Source of the DNA: CAZSRX01 sp964609675 [NCBI: uncultured Bacteroidota bacterium] | GTDB lineage: Bacteria; CLD3; SB21 | Direction: 5' to 3' | DNA length: 64,000 nt | Assembly (NCBI GenBank): GCA_964609675.1 | Contig: CAZSRX010000003.1 | Coordinates: 71 to 64,070 of the forward strand | Shown: positions 1 through 9,400 of the stretch, one piece after another | Position numbering within the stretch: position 1 is the first letter of the stretch | How the letters are laid out: each line of letters starts with the position of its first letter | Made by a program: the position numbers and the translations under genes | The notes under the pieces: generated by a model | The model's database searches: none | Seen by the model: only the letters and a program-made list of their open reading frames with translations | Told to the model about the DNA's origin: nothing

Positions 1-749
1 AGTCTCTTCTTCAGTTCCTGCGCCCGTCCGCGGCTGACCGTCAGTTCGGTTTTACTTTTATCGTTTAATGTTAACCGGTATTGGCCGTTGAACCACGGTA
101 CGATCTCGGCGATACGATGGAGATTGACAATCACGGAACGGTGAATGCGGAAAAAGATATTGGGATTAAGCTGACGCTCCAGTTCGTCCAGCGTATAACG
201 GATATCGTGTTTTTGTCCTTCAAGATGCGCGGAGGTGATGCTGTGCTCGGAATCAAACCATAAAACATCTTTAGCCGCAAATAATTTTATCCGCTCGCCG
301 GTGCGGGTCGGCAGAAGCTCGATAGAGGCAGGGGCCTGCGGAGTCAGTTCGGAAACGATTTTTTTTACCATCTGTTGAAGCGAGGATTGGCTGGGTGGTA
401 TGTGTACCTTATGCAGCGCTTTGGCCAGCCGTTCTTTATCATAAGGTTTAAGAAGATAATCGGCGGCGTTGTTCTCGAACGCCTGAATTGCGTACTGGTC
501 ATACGCCGTGGAAAAGATGACGGCCGGCGAATGGTTCATGTTGCGTATCACTTCCAGACCGTTCATGCCGGGCATCTGAATGTCGATAATGATAACATCC
601 GGTTTGAGGGTGTCAATTTTCTCCAGAGCCTCCGGTCCGTCCTGCGCCTCGCCGATGAGTTGGATTTCCGGATTGTTTATTTCGGTCAGAAGCCGTTTCA
701 GCTTCTCGCGCGCCAGTTTTTCATCATCAATAATAAGTACGTGCAGCAT
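1..749 (-). CDS. LytTR-family response regulator (3' end beyond window)
   Basis: Cytoplasmic response regulator that should bind DNA after phosphorylation by the kinase encoded just upstream. Reading the minus strand from the ATG at 747-749, the protein opens MLHVLIIDDEKLAREKL, with the acidic pair of a receiver domain. A receiver phospho-acceptor stretch (IIIDIQMPGMNG) is read near residue 55, and the C-terminal third is a LytTR DNA-binding domain. The frame is still open at base 1, reading ...TVSRGRAQELKKRL, which is normally within a few residues of the LytTR C-terminus, so only the tail is missing. The start lies 3 bp after the kinase stop, so the two genes form one transcription unit with the TonB receptor upstream. 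The target promoter cannot be seen. Confidence 0.9.
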   Translation of the reverse strand, partial: MLHVLIIDDEKLAREKLKRLLTEINNPEIQLIGEAQDGPEALEKIDTLKPDVIIIDIQMPGMNGLEVIRNMNHSPAVIFSTAYDQYAIQAFENNAADYLLKPYDKERLAKALHKVHIPPSQSSLQQMVKKIVSELTPQAPASIELLPTRTGERIKLFAAKDVLWFDSEHSITSAHLEGQKHDIRYTLDELERQLNPNIFFRIHRSVIVNLHRIAEIVPWFNGQYRLTLNDKSKTELTVSRGRAQELKKR

Positions 750-752
750 AAA

Positions 753-1862
753 TCAGGTTTTTTCCTTGAGTCCGGTCATGGTCCGAGCCGGAAGATTCAG
801 GATGACTTCAGCGCCTTTCGGTTCTGCGGATGCGATACGCAGCCCGTAACCGTTTCCGTACATTTTTTTCAGCCGTTGTTCCACATGGGCCAGGCCGATG
901 CCCAGACCGGTTTTGGTTGCATCGGTAACCATAAAACCGTCGCCGTTATCCCGCACGATGAGTTGCAGGACGCCGTCCCGGATCGTTGCGGCGATGGTCA
1001 GGATGCCGCCGTTAAGGTTCCTGCCGATGCCGTGTTTCAGCGCGTTCTCAACAATCGGCTGAAGGATGAGACTTGGCACGTTCATTGGCATGGCTTCCGG
1101 GCTGACCTGAGTCTCGACCGTCAAACGCTCTTCAAAACGGATTTTTTCGATTTCAAGATAATTGCTTATAAACTGAAGCTCTTCGTTGAGTGTTACCGTT
1201 TCCTTTTCGGATGCCACCAGGGTGTAACGAAAAACATCCGCTAGTTTTTGCGTGATCCGGTCGGCTTTCTCCGGCTCGACGGGAATGAGCGACGAAATCG
1301 AGTTGAGCGTATTGAACAGAAAATGCGGATTCACCTGCGCTCGCAGGGCTTTCAGTTCGGCTTGTATCGCCAGTTCGCGGGCTTCCTGGGTTTCAATCAT
1401 TTTTTTCATCATTTCACGGTAAAACACAACGGCGTAGATACTCGCTACGATCATGAGCGTGACGGCCACACCGATAAACAACTGCACATACACGGCTTGG
1501 CCCGAACCTAAAAAATTCATAGGGGTTGTTTCGGATAAAATAACCAGCACGATCCATGTTCCCAGCAGGCCGGAAAGAGAAAAGATTAAAATTTCAATGA
1601 CGATTGTTTTAAAAGACCGTTCCAATCTTTTCAGTAATAGTTTCTGTATAATCCAGGGCGCCGCGAAACCGGGCAACAAACGCATGACCACATAAAAAAC
1701 CGAGGCGATGTAAAGACTGGTCCGGTACGTTTCCCACGAATTGATCGTAATATATAAACTGCCGAACAGATATCCGGATACAGTCGTAATGACCGTAAAC
1801 ATGATAAGTTCACGGATTATGCATTTTGTGATCGAATGGCGTTTTAAATTTTTTTCTGTCAT
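753..1862 (-). CDS. LytS/YehU-type sensor histidine kinase
   Basis: Membrane sensor kinase of the His_kinase (LytS) family, 369 residues. Four hydrophobic segments lie in about residues 15-165. They are followed by a short coiled coil and the family signature NPHFLFNTLNSISSLI at about residues 178-193, containing the phospho-accepting His. The ATPase domain follows, with N box IVENALKHGIG near residue 275 and glycine-rich lid NGDGFMV...GLGIGLAHVEQRL near 310-340. The signal sensed is unknown and there is no periplasmic domain of note. It sits between the TonB-dependent receptor gene (47 bp away) and its cognate LytTR regulator (3 bp away), so the pair may control uptake through that receptor. 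This is inference from gene order. Confidence 0.92.
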   Translation of the reverse strand: MTEKNLKRHSITKCIIRELIMFTVITTVSGYLFGSLYITINSWETYRTSLYIASVFYVVMRLLPGFAAPWIIQKLLLKRLERSFKTIVIEILIFSLSGLLGTWIVLVILSETTPMNFLGSGQAVYVQLFIGVAVTLMIVASIYAVVFYREMMKKMIETQEARELAIQAELKALRAQVNPHFLFNTLNSISSLIPVEPEKADRITQKLADVFRYTLVASEKETVTLNEELQFISNYLEIEKIRFEERLTVETQVSPEAMPMNVPSLILQPIVENALKHGIGRNLNGGILTIAATIRDGVLQLIVRDNGDGFMVTDATKTGLGIGLAHVEQRLKKMYGNGYGLRIASAEPKGAEVILNLPARTMTGLKEKT

Positions 1863-1909
1863 AGGATAGGGCAGTTTAATTATTTTACGTTATATTTACA
1901 ACGGATTTA

Positions 1910-4117
1910 TTAAAGGCTCATGCTGAGGCCGGCGACGATTGTCCGGTTGCTGAAGTAGCTATGAATCGGGCGGCGTTCGGAAAAATCCTCGGAATAACGG
2001 TAATCAAGTATGTTTTTTATTCCCAAAATATTCAGAGCTTCGATGTAAATCGCCATATATTTCTGTTCGCCAAAAAAAAGCATTTTGGTAAAACGGGTGT
2101 CAAGCCGTTTGAAAGCCGGAAAGCGTTTCGAGTAACGTTTGGCGTAAACCGGTTCCCAGTATTGGCCGGTATAGATACCGGATGTAATCGGCGTAAACGG
2201 CCTTCCGGTGGCGTATCGTGCCGTGGATGACCACTCGTATCCTTTTCCTAACCGGGTTTTTTGTATGATTATCCAATTATGCGTGATATCGTAAATCGTC
2301 GGCCGCCGGGTCGCCACTTCAAATTCCTTCCGCCGCGTTTGTATAAAACTGTACGACATCCAACCGGATACTCGCCCCATGGCGCTTTTCAGGAACACAT
2401 CGGCTCCGCGGGCAAAGCCGTCTCCGTTACTGATATAATTCTTTTCCGCATTTTCCAGCGGCAGGCGGGCATACCATTTATAATAAACTTCTGCTTTTAA
2501 TTGCGTCATTTGGATATTCTTCTCAAAACTGGCTACCGCATGAATAGCCCGCATCGGCTTCAGTTCCGGATTGCCATAGATTTTGTCGTACAGCGTGATT
2601 CCCGGATATTGATGAAATGTGCCCGCTGAAAAACGCAGAAACGTATTGGGCGATAATGTATGCGCCACGGAACCGCGGATATCCGCCGTGACCGTCCTGG
2701 AAAGAGTATGGTAATCTTCACGGATTCCCGCGGATATTGTCCACAGGCGGGCGAATTGGTGTTGGAACTCAAGATAATTGCCCTGTACAACGGACTGGTC
2801 ATTGCCGTGAATCCCTATGCTGTCTGCGCCGGAGAAAAATTCGCCGCCGCGTTTCGGCAGCGTGAAATCGAATTGATAGCGGTCGATGCCTATTTCCGAA
2901 CCGAATAACAGATGGGTGTTTTGGTTGATTTCCAGCTGATTGTCCCATCGCCCTTTGATATGGAATTCATGATTGTCCCGCTTCCAGTTCATAAACGACC
3001 ATTGATTCCGGTATCCGGAATACGATACAGCGCTTTTAGAGAACCATTTAGCCGTTAAAAAATCCGACCATACCATGCTGCCGATGGTGTGTCCCGAGGC
3101 GAGCGCGTAGCGGCTGGCATTGGTTTGAAGCGCGATATCAAACGTCTGGGCGTCATCGCTGTAAATGCCGAGTACCTGAACCAATCCGTTTTTTGAATAA
3201 TTGATATTTACGATACCGGTCAGGTTGGAGGATACGGGATCCTCCACGACGTTGAAACTCGGCTTATTCATCATGTATAATAATTCTGTCGAAGTCTTCT
3301 TGCCGCAGAACTGCACGTTCACTTTGTCGGACAGCGCCCGCTGAAACCCGCCGCCGAGCGCGACCATATTAATATCAAGGTTCAGACGGTTCCGGGTGAT
3401 GCGGTTTTCGGTTTCCATGTCGAGCACGCCGGACAGCGCATTACCGTATTTGACTGAGAACCCGCCGCTGGAGAAAAATATATTCTTCATCGCTGCGGTT
3501 TCCACGATTGTGAACAAACCGTTGCCTGCGGTGTTCTCGCCATGATACGGATGGTTCAGCGTCGCCTGATTGATCAGCATCAGGTTTTCGGACGGGCTAC
3601 CGCCGCGTACCGGTATGGCGGCGGTCTCGTCCGTCTGCGCCACTCCCGGCAGGGCTTTGAGGCTCTGAAAAATATCCGCGGCGCCGCCGGGCGTCGTGTA
3701 CACATCAAGCTTGTTTAACGTGACGTTTCCCTCGCCGGCGGTGAACACGCTCGCCTCAATGGTTATCGCCTTCAGTTCCAGCGATTTTTCCGTCATCCGT
3801 ATCGTGAATGGTTCATCAAAGGGCAACTGAATCATGCGTTCAAATTTTTCATAACCAATCATGCTGGCGGTTAATACGCGCTCGCCGGTAACCGCCGTTG
3901 TGATTTCAAAGTAGCCGCTGTCGTTGCTGACGTCGCCGGAAAAATCGCCGTCACAGAAAAATACGTTTACGTAGGAAAGCGCATGGCCCTGTTCATCAAC
4001 CGTCATACCTTTGAAGATGGTCTGTGGCGACTGCGCGTCAACCATCCACACCGGAATCAGCATTAATAAGATTACAATCCATCGGCTCGGTCTATTTCGA
4101 ACATATGTGTGATGCAT
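1910..4117 (-). CDS. TonB-dependent outer-membrane receptor with carboxypeptidase-regulatory-like N-terminal domain
   Basis: Outer-membrane protein of 735 residues predicted to take up a ligand using TonB energy. A signal peptide (RWIVILLMLIPVWMVDAQS) is followed by a CarboxypepD_reg-like beta domain at about residues 33-115 (...NDSGYFEI...MIGYEKFERMI). A plug domain follows at about 125-250 (VRGGSPSENLMLINQATL; FSVKYGNALSGVLDMET), then a 22-strand-type barrel rich in alternating aromatic residues. The C-terminus ends GLSMSL, in place of the usual terminal aromatic. It resembles Bacteroidota SusC-like or siderophore-type receptors, but at 735 residues it is shorter than true SusC, and no SusD partner is present. 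The substrate is unknown. It is probably the first gene of an operon with the LytS/LytTR pair. Confidence 0.9.
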   Translation of the reverse strand: MHHTYVRNRPSRWIVILLMLIPVWMVDAQSPQTIFKGMTVDEQGHALSYVNVFFCDGDFSGDVSNDSGYFEITTAVTGERVLTASMIGYEKFERMIQLPFDEPFTIRMTEKSLELKAITIEASVFTAGEGNVTLNKLDVYTTPGGAADIFQSLKALPGVAQTDETAAIPVRGGSPSENLMLINQATLNHPYHGENTAGNGLFTIVETAAMKNIFFSSGGFSVKYGNALSGVLDMETENRITRNRLNLDINMVALGGGFQRALSDKVNVQFCGKKTSTELLYMMNKPSFNVVEDPVSSNLTGIVNINYSKNGLVQVLGIYSDDAQTFDIALQTNASRYALASGHTIGSMVWSDFLTAKWFSKSAVSYSGYRNQWSFMNWKRDNHEFHIKGRWDNQLEINQNTHLLFGSEIGIDRYQFDFTLPKRGGEFFSGADSIGIHGNDQSVVQGNYLEFQHQFARLWTISAGIREDYHTLSRTVTADIRGSVAHTLSPNTFLRFSAGTFHQYPGITLYDKIYGNPELKPMRAIHAVASFEKNIQMTQLKAEVYYKWYARLPLENAEKNYISNGDGFARGADVFLKSAMGRVSGWMSYSFIQTRRKEFEVATRRPTIYDITHNWIIIQKTRLGKGYEWSSTARYATGRPFTPITSGIYTGQYWEPVYAKRYSKRFPAFKRLDTRFTKMLFFGEQKYMAIYIEALNILGIKNILDYRYSEDFSERRPIHSYFSNRTIVAGLSMSL

Positions 4118-4162
4118 ATTGCTAGGGGTGGTTATTAAATATGTTTTTCTTTAGTAACGGAC

Positions 4163-4190
4163 GTCATACCGCGCTTGCGCCCGGTATGAC
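4163..4190. repeat. Intergenic palindrome (REP-like hairpin)
   Basis: Arms GTCATACC (4163-4170) and GGTATGAC (4183-4190) enclose a second short stem GCGC/GCGC around TT. It lies between the 3' end of the TPR gene and the start of the TonB receptor gene. No T-run follows on either strand, so it is not a textbook terminator. The form resembles repetitive extragenic palindromes, but only one copy is visible in this window. Confidence 0.45.
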
Positions 4191-4208
4191 ATCCCGCTGG
4201 ATAATGCT

Positions 4209-4991
4209 TTACTTGCCCGATTCTACTTTTACCAACCCTTCCTTCGCGGGCCGTGAATACGGATTCAGCTTCAGCGCCTGGGTGAAATGTTCTTTGGCTT
4301 TATCGGAGTTGCCGTTCGCGGCGTAACATTGGCCCAAAAACATATGGCATTCTGCAAATCCCCAGTCCGGCTTGATTGAATTGGAATCAACTTTTTCTTT
4401 TTCATATAAAATGACGGCTTGCTCCATCGCTGGGATCGCTTTATCTAAGCCGCCGCCGAAAATGGCTGGTGTGTGCATCTTGCCGAGCCCTTTGAGAAAA
4501 TACGCACGGGGGTTGTTACCATCCATTTTAATCGCGTCGTCGTAATAACCATTGGATTTTGGTCCGAGCCACATTCCGGACACCGGATTGAAGGATATCT
4601 TCATACCAGTCAATGTGCCTAAAAGGGCGAGACTTTCCGAATGATGGGCGTCAATATTTATCGCCTTTTCAAGCCCGTCGATGGCTTCATCCAAATATTT
4701 TTTTGCCGCTTCCTCATTTTTCTCAGCGCCGTATAAGTGATAGATCCCCTAGCGGTAACCTGCATACCCGTTCCAATATAACGCGTCCACGTTTTTAGGA
4801 TCCATGGCAAGGGTCCGTTCCATAAATGCTTTAGCGGCAATCATGCCGTTTAAATTCCAGCGAAGGTATTCCGATTCGAATTTTTTCTTTCCCTCCAGTA
4901 ACATCGTATTCAGCGATTGTTGATTTTGTCCGCGCACAACTGAGGATAAGGTTAACAGGATGCTCATGATTACAACCCATACCGTTTTCAT
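4209..4991 (-). pseudogene. Secreted TPR protein interrupted by an in-frame amber codon
   Basis: Two same-frame open stretches form one gene. The first starts at the ATG at 4989-4991, 8 bp after an AGGAG ribosome site, and encodes a signal peptide (MKTVWVVIMSILLTLSSVVRGQ) and the first helical repeat. It stops at TAG (4749-4751) after NGYAGYR. The same frame continues without a break as GIYHLYGAEKNEEAAKKYLDEAIDGLEKAINIDAHH and on through tetratricopeptide-like repeats to FTQALKLNPYSRPAKEGLVKVESGK. One base change (for example TTG to TAG) explains the break. It may be a true nonsense mutation, a sequencing error, or suppressed amber. An intact product would be about 260 residues, periplasmic, probably a protein-interaction scaffold. 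An earlier in-frame ATG at 5048 lacks a ribosome site. Confidence 0.8.
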
Positions 4992-5319
4992 TTTTTTTCT
5001 CCTTTTCGTTACTTTGTTTTTTTGTAATTTCATAATCAATTTAAACAAAACCGGCGCATTTTTTAACCAGAGAATGCTGAACGGCCGTCAAATCCGCTGC
5101 AATGCATTACCGGGGGGTTGAAATGCGCTTACACAAAATCGAAATAACGATTCGATAAAGGCAGCATCATCAGGAATATTAACAGCGAGGTCTTTTTTTC
5201 TATGTCAAAAAGTTTCGTTCTTGCAATTGCAGCGATATTTATGTAGCTTAAAAAATATAATGAATATTTGGCCGTATCAGCAGTTATAGTGGTCAAAAAA
5301 AGAGGAACTGTAAAGATCT
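4992..5319. other. Divergent intergenic region, no gene seen
   Basis: This is the 328 bp between the start of the broken TPR gene (minus) and the HD-GYP gene (plus). It is AT-rich toward 5190-5300 and must carry both promoters, but I see no convincing -35/-10 pair, riboswitch or long inverted repeat. A C/G-rich run at about 5110-5120 is the only compositional break. Confidence 0.5.
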
Positions 5320-6399
5320 ATGCAACCAACTGAAAATCAACCGTTTGTATCCAAGGGCAGCCACGTTCTGATCGTGGACGACATCATGGAGAATTTGCAG
5401 GTACTGGCTAACATGCTTATCCAGCAGGGACTGGTTGTCAGTACGGCTATGAGCGGGGAGAAAGCCCTGAAATTTTTATCTATTCGTAAACCCGATCTGA
5501 TTCTGCTGGACGTGAATATGCCGGGCATGGACGGATTCGCGCTTTGCCAGAAACTCAAACAAGACAGCACGCTTTGCGATATTCCCGTCATTTTTCTTAC
5601 CGCGCGGACGCAGACGGAAGATATCGTCCGCGGGTTCATTGCCGGCGGGGTGGACTATGTAACCAAGCCGTTCAACAAATATGAGCTTGAAGCGCGGATC
5701 GGCACGCACCTGAAACTGAAAAAATATCAGGACGAGCTGAAGCTGAAGAACCGCCTCCTGGAGGATCGCGAGCAGCATCTGCTCTATCTGGTGGACGAAA
5801 AAACGCGCAACATCGAACAAATCACCATCGCCATGACCATCGCGCTGGAATCAGCGAACTTTTACAACGACGAGATTACCGGGAATCATATCAAGCGGGT
5901 CAGTGAATACTCGGCGACGCTGGCGGAGGCTTTCGGCTGCGAGCGGGAATTCGTCAAACGGATCCGGCAGTACGCCTCGCTGCATGACATCGGGAAGATT
6001 GGCATCTCGGGCGATATCCTGAAAAAGAAAGGCACGCTCAACACAGACGAATTCGAAGACATGAAGCGCCATGTGGAGATCGGCGCGCGGATTCTGGATA
6101 ACGAACACATCGATGTTATGGCCCGGAACATCGCGCGGTATCATCATGAGCGGTGGGACGGGCAGGGGTATCTGGCCGGGTTGAAAGGCGAACAAATTCC
6201 GCTTGAGGCGCGCATTGTGGCCATTGTCGATGTGTACGACGCCCTGGTCAGCGACCGGCCCTATAAAACCGCCTGGCCGCTCGATAAAGTGGAATCGGCT
6301 ATCCGGGAAAAATCAGGCACCCAGTTCCAACCGCTTTTGGTGGAATCATTTATACAGGTCAAAAATACTTTCCGGGAAATCAAGGAAACGCTTAAATAA
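5320..6399 (+). CDS. Response regulator with HD-GYP phosphodiesterase-like output domain
   Basis: Cytoplasmic protein of 359 residues that probably hydrolyses cyclic di-GMP under phosphorelay control. A receiver domain at about 12-130 has DD (HVLIVDDI), phospho-acceptor Asp in LILLDVNMPGMDG and Lys in VTKPF. A coiled linker leads to an HD-GYP domain at about 165-350, with HD in SLHDIGKIGISGDIL near residue 222, and HHERWDGQGYLAGLKG near 274. The canonical GYP is GYL here and the later GTxFDP is GTQFQP, while the metal-binding His/Asp residues look intact. An AGAGGA-like ribosome site precedes the ATG. The hybrid kinase gene starts 57 bp downstream, so it is the likely partner. Confidence 0.92.
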   Translation: MQPTENQPFVSKGSHVLIVDDIMENLQVLANMLIQQGLVVSTAMSGEKALKFLSIRKPDLILLDVNMPGMDGFALCQKLKQDSTLCDIPVIFLTARTQTEDIVRGFIAGGVDYVTKPFNKYELEARIGTHLKLKKYQDELKLKNRLLEDREQHLLYLVDEKTRNIEQITIAMTIALESANFYNDEITGNHIKRVSEYSATLAEAFGCEREFVKRIRQYASLHDIGKIGISGDILKKKGTLNTDEFEDMKRHVEIGARILDNEHIDVMARNIARYHHERWDGQGYLAGLKGEQIPLEARIVAIVDVYDALVSDRPYKTAWPLDKVESAIREKSGTQFQPLLVESFIQVKNTFREIKETLK

Positions 6400-6456
6400 G
6401 TTAATCGCCCAGGCAGCCAGTTACCCTTATCCACGACGAAAAAATTTTCCGGTATC

Positions 6457-9400
6457 ATGAACACCATACAATTTAAGATTAAATTATTCGTTATCCTTCT
6501 GGCGATTCTGCTCGCCGGATCGCTCCTTTTATACGAGTGTTCCGAAAGCCGTCGTTTGGAATCCATTGTCAGTGAAAAAAACCGGGACCAGGAGCAGTTA
6601 TTCAATGAAATCGTTAAAACGCGGAATGAGTCGGTACGTAATTTTGTCAACGATTATTCGTTCTGGGACGACATGGTGTCCTTTGTATATATTCCCCTTC
6701 GGAACTGGGCCGAGGTCAATCTTTTGCCGGCAAAAAAGGAATTTAAAGTAGACGGCATCTGGGTTAGTCGTCTTTCGGGCGAACTGGTTTATGATTTATC
6801 CGATTCGACGGCTGGGTTCACAGTCCGTACCATCATGAAGGATACGGTATTGAAAAAGCAACTGGCCACGGACGGATTCCGGCATTTCTTTATCCGTTGC
6901 GGGCGGGATTTTTATGAAATTTGGACGGCGCCGATCCAGAGCGCCAGGGACACCTTGCGCCGATCACCCGCTAACGGTTATTTTATAGCCGGCCGCCGGT
7001 TTGATGATCAGACCGTTCAGGATCTGGCTCGATGGACGCGCACGGAGATTGCATTCCTTAAGGAAGTTCCCGCTAAATCGGCGCATAGCCTTTCCAAAGA
7101 AGCGGGATTTATCAGCGATCTTAATGATTACCACAATAAACCGATCGCGCGCCTTGAAGTGCGCTATGAATCCGAATACCTGAACAGCCTGCAGGAATAT
7201 TTTCGCAACAAGACGATCACGATCATTGGTATTGTCATTCTGGTTATCGTTCTTTTATTTGTCTTTACCTCGCATACGATCAGCCGTCCGCTGAGGAATT
7301 TAAACGTCGCCATGAAATCGGAGGATCTGGATTCGCTTGGGAAAATCCGCAACCGCCAGGATGAATTCGGGGATCTGGCCCGTATGGTAGAACGATTCTA
7401 TGAACAGCGCCGGCAACTGGTGAAAAATATTGACGAAATCACCGTAACCACCCAATCGCTTTTAGACAGTGAGGCTAATTTCAAGTCGTTTTTTAATATT
7501 CTGCGCGATCTGATTTTTATTCTTGATGATAAAGGCTACATTATCAAAGCCAATGATACGGTTTACCGGCGCTTGGGTTACGCCGAATCCGATCTGATCG
7601 GACAGCCCATCGAACTGCTGTATCCGCATGAAAAGCGTATGGAATGGCTGGAAAGCCGCCTGGAATGGCAGGAAACTTCTAAGGAAAGCCGGATTGTGAG
7701 TCATACCCACACGCTCATGACCAAAACCGGCAAGCCTATTCCCGTCGATACGCGCATGGCGAAAGGCCAATGGAGCAGCCTGAACGTCATTTTTCTGATA
7801 TGTAAAGACATTACCGCCACAAAAATCTCGGAAGAAAAATTCTCCAAAGTATTTCAGAATAACGCCATGCTGATGGGTATAGCTCTTTTCAGCAACGGGA
7901 ATATTATCGATGTTAACCAGCAATGGCTGCGGGTTCTGGGCTATACCAAGGAAGAAGTGATCGGGCAGACGATGTCGGAACTGCGGCTTTTTCTGAACGC
8001 TGAACAGGAATCAACGATTACTACGTTGCTCAGACAGGAGAAGGATTTAACCGAGGTGGAAATGTCTCTGCGTACCCGGAGCGGCGATATCCGGCATATG
8101 CTGCTGAACGCGGAAATTTTTTATATTCAGGATTTGAAATGCCGGCTGATCGTGATGAACGACATCACGGACCGCAAGCAAACGGAAGAAGCCCTGAAAG
8201 AGAGCGAGGAACGGTTCCGTACGCTGGTGGAAAACCAGGGCGAAGGCATTGTGATGACCGACGCGGAGGACCGTTTTACGTTCAGTAATCCCGCTGCCGA
8301 GGATATTTTTGGAGTGTCTCACGGAAAACTGACCGGTCGCCGGCTGAAGGAATTTATTCCTGCGGCCCAGCACAATTTCGTGGATCAGCAGAACGAATTA
8401 CGACGACGAGGGGAAAAAAGCACATTCGAGTTTTCGATTGTCCGGCCGGATCTCCAGGTACGCCATTGCCTCATTACGGCGACACCGCGCTACGATAGTC
8501 TGGGGGGGTTTGTCGGCTCCTTCGCGATTTTCCGGGATATTACTGAACGCAAACAGGCCGAGGAACAAATCCGCAAGCTGTCTACCGCCGTAGAACAAAG
8601 CGCTAACGCGGTATTGATTACGAATTATAAAGGTCAGATTGAGTACATCAATCCGATGTTTACCAAGATTACCGGTTATACCCAAGAAGAAATCCAAGGC
8701 AAAAATCCCCGTATACTGAAATCCGGCAATAAAACCAGGGAAGAATACGCGGAATTGTGGAGTCTGATCAAATCGGGTCGCGAGTGGAAAGGGGAGTTTC
8801 AGAATAAGAAGAAAAACGGGGAATTGTACTGGGAATACGCAACCATTGCTCCGATTAAGGATTCGCAGGGTGTCATCACGCACTTTATCGCCATCAAGGA
8901 AGATATCACCGACCGGAAGACGGCGGAAATCGCCATCCGGGAAAGCGAAAACCTTCTGCGCGGGATTTATGAAACGGCGAGCGTCGGTATGGCGCTGGTA
9001 TCCTTAGACGGCCTGCAGTTTCAGCGAGTCAACGCCGCCCTTTGTGAAATGGTCGGTTACACCGAGTCGGAGCTGATGTCCAACCGGTTTCAGATTATCC
9101 ATCCGGATGATCTGCCGGCGAGCCGTGAAATGCTCAGCCGTCTTCTCAGCGGCACGATCCGGAAAAATGTTATGGAAATGCGCTACATCCGCAAGGACGG
9201 GGAGATTATCTGGATTCTTCATAACGCCTCGTTACTTCACAACCAGAATGGCGAGCCGCGGATGGTCATCGTCCAGGCGCAGGATATCACCGAACGAAAA
9301 CGATTTGAGGAACAGTTGCAGTCGGCCAAAAATGCCGCCGAAGTAGCCAATAAGGCCAAGAGCGAGTTTCTCGCCAATATGAGCCATGAAATCCGAACAC

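Noticed and set aside
375-1244. 289-codon plus-strand open frame opposite the LytTR/LytS genes
   Set aside because: It lies antisense to clear receiver, LytTR and kinase motifs and has no recognisable domain or ribosome site.
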